From: Verrucomicrobiota bacterium
GTDB taxonomy: Bacteria > Verrucomicrobiota > Verrucomicrobiae > Limisphaerales > UBA11358
Length of the DNA: 64,000 bases
Reading direction: 5' to 3'
Assembly (NCBI GenBank): GCA_014860005.1
Contig: JACZKP010000045.1
Coordinates: 62,001 to 126,000, forward strand
Shown: in pieces, positions 9,855 through 18,118 of the stretch
How the letters are laid out: every line of letters starts with the position of its first letter
Numbering within the stretch: the first letter of the stretch is position 1
The notes under the pieces: generated by a model
Database searches by the model: none
Told to the model about the DNA's origin: nothing
What the model saw: only the letters and a program-made list of their open reading frames with translations
Position numbers and translations under genes: made by a program

Positions 9855-9976
9855 AGAGCCTGTTTGAAAACCCTCGCGCCGACGCCGGGTGAGGTCACCC
9901 GGCCTACACGATTCGCGAATAAGCCACGGTCTTGTAGGCCCGGTGCCCTCACCGGGCGGGTTTTCAAACAGGCTCT
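9855..9976. repeat. 122-bp near-perfect palindromic element
   Basis: The outer 19 bases (agagcctgtttgaaaaccc, 9855-9873) recur as an exact inverted copy at 9958-9976. Inside, a ccgggtgaggtcacccgg palindrome and a tgtaggcccggtg...caccgggc segment are near-inverted copies of each other, so the whole element can fold on itself. It has no coding capacity and resembles a miniature inverted-repeat element. Confidence 0.88.
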
Positions 9977-10103
9977 AACGAATCTTCCCAAGGGGCGGCA
10001 CGCCGCCTTTTTCCGGTGGCCGGTGATGTTCCTGGCGCTCCTGTATTCCTCTGGACAAAGAAATTTCCCAAGCGCAAAGTCGATGCGAGATGCAGGCTAG
10101 GCT

Positions 10104-10357
10104 TAATGCCTTTCGGGAATTGGACGGTCCTGTCCCAGAGGGACATTGTGAAAATAGCCCAGCGTTTCAACGCTGGGTTGCGCGATCCAAAACCAGCGAG
10201 TCCCAGAGGGACGAAAGAGCATCGCGTTTCCGAGCCGGCTTTCTGCCGTCCCTCCGGGACTTGTCCCGCTGGGCGGCTCAACCCAGCGTTGAAACGCTGG
10301 GCTAGGGTCGGATGTCCCTCCGGGACAAACGTCGGTCTGAATTCCCGAAAGGCATTA
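10104..10357. repeat. 254-bp composite palindromic element
   Basis: An 18-base outer arm (10104-10121, taatgcctttcgggaatt) is matched exactly in inverse at 10340-10357. A 25-base inner block at 10155-10179 is repeated exactly in inverse at 10280-10304; each inner block is itself a hairpin (cccagcgtttcaacgctggg). Short tcccagaggga/tccctccggga pairs lie between. The right arm supplies the stop codon (10355-10357) of the gene read leftward from 12139. Sequence related to it recurs near 32522-32762. Confidence 0.88.
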
Positions 10358-12139
10358 CGGCTTGGTCCGTGATGCTGGATACGCCCAAACCCAGTCGTTC
10401 TGGTTCAGGTCAAATCGGGACTCCGGTTCGCCCCGCCAATTCTTGTGGCGCACACAAGGCACGCCGCCATCATCCACCTCGTTGAAACCCACCGAGTAGA
10501 GCACGAAGCCCCCTTCCGTGCGCCGATACTTCAGCGGCTCGCCCGTGATGATGTCGTGCGGCAGCTTCGCCGCAAATTGTGGCACAAGCGCGGCGAGCGT
10601 TGGCGGGAATTCATCGTTGGCCAGCCGATACCGCTCCAGCGCGCACGCCACGGTGGCGAGGTCCACTGCGGAATGCGCGAATGGAAAACCTTCCGCTGCA
10701 TCCTCGGATAATTGCTTGATCTTGGGAACGATGAAGACGGGGAAGAACGGATCAGACGAGGCGAACAGCCCGCGCGGTTCCGCCCGAGGTTCGTTGACGA
10801 GGCGGCGTGCGTTTACGTCGAAATAACGGCTCGTTGTATCGAGGTGAAAGCGGTGGATCGCCGCCTGGTTCTGGAGCGACCAGCCGGTGGGATACGCATG
10901 ACGCACCAATGCCAACAAGCCCTCATTTTCCGGGGGCATGTGCGGCACTCGACGCGGCGTGGCGGCTGAAGTGGGAATGATTCGCTCGACCAGACTGCTC
11001 AACGCGAGCGCATCGTTCCGCACCGCGAGCGGAAAGTCCGACAACACATCCAAAGCTTCAAGCTGCGCCTGCACCGCAGCCAACTGTTGCTCATTCCAGC
11101 GATGCGCCACCAATCCCTCCCAGAGCGGCTGGAGTGTGTCCACGACACCTCTCAAACGCATCTCGGTCTGCATCACCCAAGGTTGTTGTCGGTTGTAATC
11201 CGCCAGGCGCAGAGCAAACTGAAGATCCGCCAAAGCCGCCTCGGATTCCTCGGCTACCAGCGCAGCAGAAGCCCGTAGTCGCAAGATGCGCACGAACCCA
11301 CCGAGCACATGCGCTGGCAGTGCGGGGTCAAACATCTGTCGCGAATAGTCGAGCGGGAAACGGCAGTAAGCGCGGTCGCCAAACTCTCGTAGTGAGTCCA
11401 GGTCCTTGCCGTAACTACGATCCAGCGATTCGAGAAGCATCGCGGCGGCTTCTGACGCGGAAACTTCCGGCAACGTGATCGGGCGGCCAATCCCGGAAAT
11501 TGGATTGTTGGTTTGCCAACTGCGCCAGAAGCCCAGCCAGGAGCGCAGGTCCGTCGGCTCCGCTTCCAGCCACGGCGCGAACCGGATGCGCTCTCCGGTG
11601 TGAGCGCTAATGAATGGGACGCGCGCCCACTGCGCAACGAAATTGAACTGCAGCGTCCGTGGGTCTGATGCCACGCCATTGGTGGCGGCGAACAACAGCG
11701 CGAAGTACGGCGCGCGGGCGAAATTCTGCGCGTCTGGCACCGGCAAATCCATGCTCTCGAAGTTCAACGGTTCACTGCGCGCTTTCGCCTCATGCACCAC
11801 TGCGGCCCAAGCCCGTTTGCCGCGCCAAAGTTCAACGTTGTAAAAAAGGGCAATGGTCGAAACGGCGAACAACACCGTCCAACCGCACAACCGCAGCGCC
11901 TCGCGGCTGCCCAGCCAGCGCCAGCCGCATTTGAACACGCCGATGACCAGACGCACCAAGGCGTTGATGAGAATCAACACCAGCACGCCCAGGAAAAACG
12001 CGAGCAAACCGTGGATGAAACCCGTTCGATGCAACCACGTGACGTGGCAATAAACCGTCCACACCAGGAGCATCAGCGCGCCGAAGCCGGGCCAAAGCAG
12101 CTTTCGCCGCAGATTCGGGCTGGAAGAATCGGTGTTCAT
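10355..12139 (-). CDS. Membrane protein with pseudopilin-like C-terminal tail
   Basis: 594 residues. The N-terminus has two or three membrane helices (LWPGFGALMLLVWTVYCHV, GLLAFFLGVLVLILINALVRLVIGV, LCGWTVLFAVSTIALFYNVE). A long, mostly helical periplasmic or cytoplasmic region follows, then a tail ACALERYRLANDEFPPTLAALV with later LKYRRTEGGFVLYSVGFNEVDDGG. The tail resembles the C-terminal half of type II secretion pseudopilins (GspG-like) and is common in verrucomicrobial hypothetical proteins. The gene overlaps the upstream anti-sigma-type gene by four bases (ATGA), so the two are translationally coupled. Its stop codon lies in a palindromic repeat, suggesting the repeat landed at the gene end. 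It is related in layout to the protein at 13267-14688. Function unknown. Confidence 0.75.
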   Translation of the reverse strand: MNTDSSSPNLRRKLLWPGFGALMLLVWTVYCHVTWLHRTGFIHGLLAFFLGVLVLILINALVRLVIGVFKCGWRWLGSREALRLCGWTVLFAVSTIALFYNVELWRGKRAWAAVVHEAKARSEPLNFESMDLPVPDAQNFARAPYFALLFAATNGVASDPRTLQFNFVAQWARVPFISAHTGERIRFAPWLEAEPTDLRSWLGFWRSWQTNNPISGIGRPITLPEVSASEAAAMLLESLDRSYGKDLDSLREFGDRAYCRFPLDYSRQMFDPALPAHVLGGFVRILRLRASAALVAEESEAALADLQFALRLADYNRQQPWVMQTEMRLRGVVDTLQPLWEGLVAHRWNEQQLAAVQAQLEALDVLSDFPLAVRNDALALSSLVERIIPTSAATPRRVPHMPPENEGLLALVRHAYPTGWSLQNQAAIHRFHLDTTSRYFDVNARRLVNEPRAEPRGLFASSDPFFPVFIVPKIKQLSEDAAEGFPFAHSAVDLATVACALERYRLANDEFPPTLAALVPQFAAKLPHDIITGEPLKYRRTEGGFVLYSVGFNEVDDGGVPCVRHKNWRGEPESRFDLNQNDWVWAYPASRTKP

Positions 12140-12708
12140 ACGGCCTCGCTTCTCTTCGCTGCGTCCGCACCCGGACGTTGGCTGCGCGGCGGCAAGGCAT
12201 CTGGTTGCCGGGGCACGTTCTTGGTTGGATCACCGGCACTCGCACGAGTTGGTGAGTCGCGCGGCTCCACCTTCAGAACCAGCAACACCTCGCGCAAGGA
12301 TGGCGGTGCCGCGGCCAGTGATGCCGGACGCGGCGCATCCGGCGCGGAGAAGCGGAAGAACAAAACGAGCGCCCACATCGCTGCCAGACTCCCCCAAGCC
12401 AGTCGGCGACCTGACCGCCAAATTACGCCTGATGCGACCGGGATTTCCCTTTGCGCCGATCCGCGAACCGCCGTCAACCAGCGCCGACGCAAGGCGACTG
12501 AAGGCTCGACTTGCGGCAACGCACTGCGGAGTTGCTCGCCGCGACCCACCACTGCCTTTAATTCCGCAAACCTAGCTTGGCACGCGGGGCATACGTCAAG
12601 GTGCGCCTGTACTCCGCCCCGCTCTTGCGCTGCCAACACATCTGCCGCAAGCAGGCTGAGCTTCACTTCGTAGCGCCAACATTGGTTCCAAAGCCATTTC
12701 ACATTCAT
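12136..12708 (-). CDS. Putative anti-sigma factor with zinc-finger motif
   Basis: 190 residues. The N-terminal part (about 20-55) contains HLDVCPACQARFAEL, matching the HxxxCxxC motif of the zf-HC2/anti-sigma zinc-finger family; these usually bind an ECF sigma factor and hold it inactive. A single membrane helix (about 90-115, LAWGSLAAMWALVLFFRF) fits a membrane-anchored anti-sigma factor. No sigma gene precedes it: the upstream 550 bases hold repeats and a broken Uma2 gene. It leads a two-gene unit with the pseudopilin-tailed membrane protein. The partner sigma must be encoded elsewhere, or has been lost. Confidence 0.7.
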   Translation of the reverse strand: MNVKWLWNQCWRYEVKLSLLAADVLAAQERGGVQAHLDVCPACQARFAELKAVVGRGEQLRSALPQVEPSVALRRRWLTAVRGSAQREIPVASGVIWRSGRRLAWGSLAAMWALVLFFRFSAPDAPRPASLAAAPPSLREVLLVLKVEPRDSPTRASAGDPTKNVPRQPDALPPRSQRPGADAAKRSEAV

Positions 12709-12783
12709 GTATCCCCCGCGGGGTCGGAAAGGTTCACGGGGATTTCATTCCCTCCACCTCGTGAGCCGACGTAAGGAGGCCGC

Positions 12784-13103
12784 GTGCTTGCCGAATGTCC
12801 TGTTTCAACCGCCGACGGCGTCAAAGCGGCTGATTTGGCATGGGCATCGCCGTCCGTCATGGCCGAACTGGGCAATCGTGTCTGTTTTCCTCACGCGCCG
12901 GAGATTTGCGTCGAAGTGATTTCGCCCGGCAACACCGAGCGGAGATTCGTGAGAAGATGGCCCTGTATTTCGACGCGGGCGCGAAGGAAGTCTGGACCTG
13001 TTCAGCGTCCGGCGGCATGAGTTTCTTCGGCGCCAAAAGCCAGAAACCGCTCCGCGCCTCGCGGATTTGCCCGCAGATTCCCAAGCGAATCAAACTTCGC
13101 TGA
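12784..13103 (+). pseudogene. Broken Uma2-family (DUF820) nuclease gene
   Basis: Reading from about 12784 gives VKAADLAWASPSVMAELG and PEICVEVISPGNTERR, the core of the Uma2/DUF820 restriction-endonuclease-like fold. The continuation EIREKMALYFDAGAKEVW is found in another frame from about 12942. Removal of a single base near 12941 (aacaccgagcg/gagattcgt) explains the break. The N-terminus is also missing; a repeat-like segment precedes it. Uma2 proteins are numerous in cyanobacteria and some other phyla, and their role is unsettled. This copy should not make a working product. Confidence 0.8.
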
Positions 13104-13266
13104 CGGACATCGCCAGGCGCGAACAAGTCGCGCTGGTTTCAGGAATTGTAGAGGTGACGGTCGCAAGCCAACATCGGTTGTTGGACACAATTCGGCCTTC
13201 GTTCGAGGATGCCATTCGCCAGTTGAGAGCAAGCGAGCGTGCCCGGAACACTGGGGTTGGCTGGCT

Positions 13267-14688
13267 ATGCGGGAAGAATTGCCATCAATCGGACAGCTAC
13301 GCATTAAGCGAGCGCTGTGGTATGCGTTGCTTGCGTGTGTGTTGATTGCGGCATTCGGGTTGGTGCTTGTAGTTGTTCTCCACCGGAAGGCGCGCAGCCA
13401 CGGTGAGCAGGTACGCGTTGAGATTGAAAAGCGGCTTGAGGTTCTGCGCGGCAAAGGTGAGCCCGTCACTCTGGGTGAACTCGCCAAGCTCTACCCTGAC
13501 CCGCCACTCGAGAATGACGCCGGTCGCCTCTTGAAAGCGACACTGGAGGCACTGAGGGCCAGTGATTCTGAGACGAACGCCAATTTCTTCCTGAGCGACA
13601 AACGCTTTCAGGCACGCACCGAGCCACTCCCGAATGACCTGCTCGAAGCGATGCGGGTATGGCTGGAGCACCGGCAGTCAACACTTGCGGCATTCCCGTG
13701 GGATGAGTTACAGGGCTCGTGGATCGGCGCAGGTTTCCGCGAAGGCTCGGGCGACATCAATACTATCCCGAGTGGCATCACGGAGTTGGCGGGGGTGCTG
13801 TGCGTGGTCGCCGTCTTGGAAGCAGAAGCGGGCAACCAGTCCAATGCCGTGTTTCTGGTGAAACAAGCGCTGCAAGTGGGAAACTCATTGAAGAACAGTG
13901 TTCCACTTCACTGCTTCGTTCGCACGGCGACGCGATACTACGTTTGCCAGGCGTTGGAACGTATTATCAACCGCACGAGTCTCCCGGAGACCAGCCTCAA
14001 AGAGCTTCAGTCGAGCCTGCCGAGTGAGGATTTGGCAGTGGTTCGAGAATTCATGATCAATGAACGCAGTTTTGGAGTGTTCACGGCGCAGTCTCTGCAA
14101 GTGCAGGCACTTACGATGACAAGTGGAGCTCGATCCCCGGCCACCCGACTGTTCAAAGCCTATCAGGCCCGCCTGTGGTATCACGACGAAGACCTCCTGG
14201 AGTTCTTGAAATGGAGTGATCAAGTCAGGGCGGCGTTGAATACGCCAGCCTCGAACGCGATCCCTCTGCTCAAAGCGATGGAACAAGAACGAAACGATCC
14301 GAAGCATCTGCGCGTTTCAAGTTTTGATGCCTTCAGAAGCCGGCGGGTTTCCCTGATGAGGTTGCATGAGCCTAATGTCAGCGAGTTCCTGGGAGTGCTC
14401 AAGGGCTTTTCCCGGACCAGGGCAGCCATCGTTGCTTTTGCCCTTGAGCGCTGGCGCCTTGCGAACGCCGGACAATTGCCCGCGTCGCTCTCCGAGTTGG
14501 TTCCTGATTACCTGCCCGTCGTTCCTGCTGATCCATACGACGACCAACCATTGCGCTACAGGCAACTCCCTCGCGGCTACGTGGTTTACAGCATTGGCCC
14601 GGACTTTACTGACGACGGCGGCAAGGAGCAGTCAGCCAAAATGAAAGAAGGCGAACCTTACGACATCACCTTCACGATCGAACGGTGA
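13267..14688 (+). CDS. Membrane-anchored protein with pseudopilin-like tail
   Basis: 473 residues with one N-terminal membrane helix (LWYALLACVLIAAFGLVLVVVL, about residues 17-38) and a long helical, probably extracytoplasmic, region. The end (VAFALERWRLANAGQLPASLSELVPDY, then LRYRQLPRGYVVYSIGPDFTDDGG) resembles a pseudopilin C-terminal half. It matches the tail of the divergent neighbour at 10355-12139 so closely in pattern that the two are probably distant paralogues. The start at 13267 puts the helix near the N-terminus; no better start is visible. Function unknown. Confidence 0.75.
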   Translation: MREELPSIGQLRIKRALWYALLACVLIAAFGLVLVVVLHRKARSHGEQVRVEIEKRLEVLRGKGEPVTLGELAKLYPDPPLENDAGRLLKATLEALRASDSETNANFFLSDKRFQARTEPLPNDLLEAMRVWLEHRQSTLAAFPWDELQGSWIGAGFREGSGDINTIPSGITELAGVLCVVAVLEAEAGNQSNAVFLVKQALQVGNSLKNSVPLHCFVRTATRYYVCQALERIINRTSLPETSLKELQSSLPSEDLAVVREFMINERSFGVFTAQSLQVQALTMTSGARSPATRLFKAYQARLWYHDEDLLEFLKWSDQVRAALNTPASNAIPLLKAMEQERNDPKHLRVSSFDAFRSRRVSLMRLHEPNVSEFLGVLKGFSRTRAAIVAFALERWRLANAGQLPASLSELVPDYLPVVPADPYDDQPLRYRQLPRGYVVYSIGPDFTDDGGKEQSAKMKEGEPYDITFTIER

Positions 14689-14803
14689 GGGTGCTGCGAG
14701 CGGTCGGGACCGCGAGGCTGCCGCTGGCAGACAAAGCGGATAAGCGGACATTTCGGCTCCCGCCAGCATTGCCGCGTTCGCCGGGCGCGGGCATAGTGAG
14801 GGC

Positions 14804-16069
14804 GTGGCTTATTTGCAGATCATTCCCTGGGCGGTGGCGGCGCTGATCCTCGCGCGATGGGCGGCGGAGTTGTGGCTTTCCGCGCTCAATCGCCGCCATG
14901 TTCTCGCACATGCGGATCGGGTGCCGGACGCGTTCCGCGATGTGGTGGACGAAGCCACCTACGCGAAGTCGGTGAACTACACGCTGGCGCGGGCGCGGTT
15001 GGGGAGTTTCAGCGATGCCTGCCAAACCGTCGTGTTGCTGCTGGTGCTGTTCACGGGCGTGCTGCCGTGGGCGTTTGGCGCGTTCACTCAACACGCCGGG
15101 AATTCCGCATGGGCGATGGCAACATTCTTATTTGCCATTGGCGTGGCGCTCGCGTTGCCGGGGCTGCCGATGGATTGGATTGAACAGTTCCGATTGGAGC
15201 AACGATTCGGTTTCAACACGAGCACGCAGAAGACCTGGTGGCTGGATCGCCTCAAAGGATTCCTGCTCGCCCTCGCGCTGGGGTATCCGCTGTTGGTGTT
15301 GCTGCTGAAGTTCGTCGAGTGGACGGGCGGTTGGTGGTGGCTGTGGGCTTGGGCCGCGTTGCTCGCGTTCCAATGCCTGATGATGGTGCTCGCGCCGGTG
15401 CTGATTCTGCCGTTGTTCAACAAGTTCACCCCGCTGCCCGAAGGCAGTCTCCGCGCGCGGCTCGTCCAACTGGCGGAACGGACGCAGTTCCGCGCGCAGA
15501 GCATCCAGGTGATGGACGGCAGCAAACGTTCGCGTCACTCGAATGCCTTCTTCACGGGCTTCGGCCGTTTCCGCAAGATTGTGTTGTTTGACACGCTGGT
15601 CGCTCAACTGAACGAGCCGGAGTTGGAAGCGGTGCTGGCGCACGAGATTGGGCATTACAAAAAGCAGCATATCCCGAAAATGCTGGTGTGGTCGGCGCTG
15701 AGTTCATTGGTGGGTTTCTTTGGGGTGGCGTGGCTGGCGCGGGAGGAGTGGTTTTATCGCGCGTTTGGTTTTGAGCCGAGCCATCTCGCGCCTGCGCTGT
15801 TGTTGTTCGCGCTGCTGGCGGGGACGGTGACGTTCTGGTTCTCGCCCTTGCTGCATGCGTGGTCCCGGCGGTTTGAATATCAAGCAGACGCCTATGCGGC
15901 GGAAGTGATGAAAGAACCCGCGTCGCTTATTGGCGCATTGCGGAAGCTGTCCGGGAAAAACCTGAGTAACCTCACGCCGCATCCGGTTTACAGTAGGTTC
16001 TATTACTCGCACCCGACTTTGCTGGAGCGCGAGCGGGCCCTGGCGGGGTTTGAAACCGCGCCAAAATAG
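14804..16069 (+). CDS. M48 family (Ste24-like) membrane metalloprotease
   Basis: 421 residues from a GTG start at 14804. About seven membrane helices surround a zinc-protease site: H280-E281-x-x-H284 in LAHEIGHYKKQHI, with Glu358 in RFEYQADAYAAEVM as the third zinc ligand. Length and layout fit Ste24/CAAX prenyl endopeptidase-type M48A proteases rather than the shorter HtpX. In bacteria, M48 members cut damaged or misfolded membrane proteins, and a prenyl substrate is not expected. The sequence EQFRLEQRFGFNTST before the site is typical of the Ste24 branch. The downstream gene starts 82 bases later, so a separate promoter is likely. Confidence 0.93.
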   Translation: MAYLQIIPWAVAALILARWAAELWLSALNRRHVLAHADRVPDAFRDVVDEATYAKSVNYTLARARLGSFSDACQTVVLLLVLFTGVLPWAFGAFTQHAGNSAWAMATFLFAIGVALALPGLPMDWIEQFRLEQRFGFNTSTQKTWWLDRLKGFLLALALGYPLLVLLLKFVEWTGGWWWLWAWAALLAFQCLMMVLAPVLILPLFNKFTPLPEGSLRARLVQLAERTQFRAQSIQVMDGSKRSRHSNAFFTGFGRFRKIVLFDTLVAQLNEPELEAVLAHEIGHYKKQHIPKMLVWSALSSLVGFFGVAWLAREEWFYRAFGFEPSHLAPALLLFALLAGTVTFWFSPLLHAWSRRFEYQADAYAAEVMKEPASLIGALRKLSGKNLSNLTPHPVYSRFYYSHPTLLERERALAGFETAPK

Positions 16070-16151
16070 CCATTGGCAGATGCCCGCCGGTCTGCTACAA
16101 CCTCCGTCCGCTTTTCCGGGCGGATGAACTTTTTTAACCGAGAGCAAATTT

Positions 16152-16307
16152 ATGTCACAGCATCGCAGTCTGCGCGCGGCGGCCACCTTGGGCGGCAAGC
16201 GCAATGTGCTCAAGCGCTTCGAGCGCGTTGAGCTTCTCAAAAAACGCGGCCAATGGAAGTCCGGTGACCGCATTACCGGCCTGCGCAAGACCAAGCCGGA
16301 AGCCTGA
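16152..16307 (+). CDS. Small basic protein of Chlamydiae/Verrucomicrobia
   Basis: 51 residues, starting MSQHRSLRAAATLGG and ending RITGLRKTKPEA, with 15 Lys/Arg. It matches the short basic protein family that I recall as TIGR04137, found through Chlamydiae and Verrucomicrobia and suspected to be ribosome-associated. The sequence is nearly complete relative to that family. It is a strong phylum marker and the best single clue to the organism. It lies between the M48 protease and the pseudouridine synthase; its role is not established. Confidence 0.88.
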   Translation: MSQHRSLRAAATLGGKRNVLKRFERVELLKKRGQWKSGDRITGLRKTKPEA

Positions 16308-16393
16308 CGCCGGGCGAAGGCCGAAGTGTGAAGTGCGAGGTTGGAGCGCAGCCTCCCGGCTTCGACCTGCTCCCTTTTCACTGCGCACCTCGC

Positions 16394-17098
16394 ATGGTTC
16401 GTCTCCAGAAATTTCTCGCTGAAGCCGGAGTGGCTTCGCGCCGCGGCGGGGAACAGATCATCCTCGATGGTCGCGTGCGGGTGAACGGCGAACTGATCCG
16501 CCAGCTCGGCTCCAAGGTTGATCCCGATCACGATCAAGTCACGCTGGACGGCAAGCCCGTTCGCGCTCAACGCAAGCTCTACCTCGCCCTCCACAAACCG
16601 CGCGGGCGGGTGTGCTCACGGAAGGATGAGCACGGGCGACCGACGGTTTACGCACTGTTTCCCAAGGAGTGGCAGAGCGTTTATTCCGTGGGCCGGCTGG
16701 ACTATGACACGGAGGGATTGCTTTTCCTGACCAATGATGGAGAATTCGCCCTGCGGCTGACCCACCCCCGCTATGGCGTGTGCAAGCGGTACATCGTTAC
16801 GGTGGAGGGACGCGTGGACGCGGCGATGCTTGAGTTGTTCACTTCGGGGGTGTATGACGGGGGCGAGAAATTGAAGGCCGAGCGGGCGTGGCTGGTGACG
16901 TCGGGCGGTTCGCAGAGCGTGGTGGAACTGGAACTGGCCGAGGGCAAGAACCGCGAAGTGCGGCGGTTGTTTGAATCACAGGGGCTGACCGTCAAACGGC
17001 TGGTGCGGGTGCAAGTTGGCAAGATCAAATTGGGCGAGTTGAAACCGGGGCGATGGCGAACATTGACACCGACGGAGATTAAAACTCTACTTTCCTGA
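16394..17098 (+). CDS. rRNA pseudouridine synthase, RluB/RsuA family
   Basis: 234 residues. An N-terminal S4 RNA-binding domain (RLQKFLAEAGVASRRGGEQI, about residues 3-60) precedes the synthase domain. The catalytic Asp is D103 in VGRLDYDTEGLLFLTNDG, followed by the NREVRRLFESQGLTVKRLVRV motif near the end. These enzymes isomerise a uridine to pseudouridine in 16S (RsuA) or 23S (RluB/RluE/RluF) rRNA; which site cannot be told. The start at 16394 puts the S4 domain at the N-terminus as in the family; an upstream in-frame ATG at 16328 would add an unrelated 22 residues. The SH3 gene begins 3 bases after the stop, so they form an operon. Confidence 0.92.
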   Translation: MVRLQKFLAEAGVASRRGGEQIILDGRVRVNGELIRQLGSKVDPDHDQVTLDGKPVRAQRKLYLALHKPRGRVCSRKDEHGRPTVYALFPKEWQSVYSVGRLDYDTEGLLFLTNDGEFALRLTHPRYGVCKRYIVTVEGRVDAAMLELFTSGVYDGGEKLKAERAWLVTSGGSQSVVELELAEGKNREVRRLFESQGLTVKRLVRVQVGKIKLGELKPGRWRTLTPTEIKTLLS

Positions 17099-17101
17099 GC
17101 T

Positions 17102-18118
17102 ATGAAAATGAATTCCTGGATGGTGCTGGGCGTGATGCTTTCCATGGGCCTGGGCGCGCAACCGGTGGCGGACCCGCCGCCGGCCGCGGCACCGAAGTCT
17201 GCGCCAGCCAAACCAACTCAAACCGCCACCGTTGAGCCGCCGATAGTGCTGGTGCCGGGTGCGGCCACAATCACGGGCGACAACGTCAATGTGCGCGGCA
17301 AGGCTTCCTTTGTCGGAGAGATCATCGCCCGTCTGAACAAAGGCGACTCGGTGAAAGTCATCGAACAGGTCATCCGCGAAAAGGCCGCCGCCGGTGAACC
17401 GTCGCAGTGGGCCAAGATTGCCTATCCCGCTGGAGCGAAGGTGTGGGTTCACAATTCGTACATTGACCCGACGAGCAAGGCCGTGTTGCCGCCACGACTA
17501 AACCTCCGTGCAGGGCCGGGTGAAAATTACAGCGTCGTCGGCATGATTGAACGCGGAACAACGGCGAAGGAAGTCTCGGTGAAGGGAAACTGGCTGGAGA
17601 TTGAACCGCCGGACGATGCCTACGCATTTGTCGCCGCGCAATTTCTCAAGCAGGAAGGGCCGGCGGTGACAATTCCTCCCGTGGTTTCGATTGCGCCGCC
17701 CGTGGCGGAACCACCTGTCACCACCACGCCGGTGGTAGAACCACCCGTGGTCGCTGCGCCAGTGACGGAAACCCCAGTTGCCGCCACCACACCACCGTCG
17801 GAGGAACCGGCTGGCATCACTCCGGAACCGGAACCGACCGATGCGCCGCCGCCCCCTGCCGAAGAGCCCCTGCCCCCACGGATCGTTTCGCATCAAGGCA
17901 TCGTGCGCGGCACTTGGAGCATCCAGGCGCCCACCAAGTTTGCGCTCGTGTCGCCCGATACTGGCCGGACCATCAATTATCTCCACACGACCTCGACCAA
18001 TCTGGACCTGAACCGTTACAAAGGATTGCACATTATTGTGACTGGAGAAGAAGGCTTGGACGAACGCTGGCGCAACACGCCGGTCATCACCATCCAGCGC
18101 ATCCAGGTGATCGAGTGA
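17102..18118 (+). CDS. Exported protein with two bacterial SH3 domains
   Basis: 338 residues with a signal peptide (WMVLGVMLSMGLGAQ). Two bacterial SH3 (SH3b) domains are visible: about residues 55-115 (ATITGDNVNVRGKASFVGEI) and about 125-180 (LPPRLNLRAGPGENYSVVGM). A Pro/Val/Thr-rich linker (about 190-260) leads to a C-terminal domain (IVRGTWSIQAPTKFALVSP) that may be an OB-like fold. SH3b domains often bind peptidoglycan or other cell-wall ligands. It starts 3 bases after the pseudouridine synthase, and its stop overlaps the folD start by four bases (GTGA), so the three genes appear to be one transcription unit. Confidence 0.85.
   Translation: MKMNSWMVLGVMLSMGLGAQPVADPPPAAAPKSAPAKPTQTATVEPPIVLVPGAATITGDNVNVRGKASFVGEIIARLNKGDSVKVIEQVIREKAAAGEPSQWAKIAYPAGAKVWVHNSYIDPTSKAVLPPRLNLRAGPGENYSVVGMIERGTTAKEVSVKGNWLEIEPPDDAYAFVAAQFLKQEGPAVTIPPVVSIAPPVAEPPVTTTPVVEPPVVAAPVTETPVAATTPPSEEPAGITPEPEPTDAPPPPAEEPLPPRIVSHQGIVRGTWSIQAPTKFALVSPDTGRTINYLHTTSTNLDLNRYKGLHIIVTGEEGLDERWRNTPVITIQRIQVIE

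Noticed and set aside
9855..10357. Possible CRISPR array in the repeat cluster
   Set aside because: The repeats are inverted palindromes of different families, not evenly spaced direct repeats with unique spacers, and no cas gene is near.
13067..13345. 92-codon frame between the Uma2 remnant and the next gene
   Set aside because: Overlaps the following gene out of frame and shows no conserved pattern.
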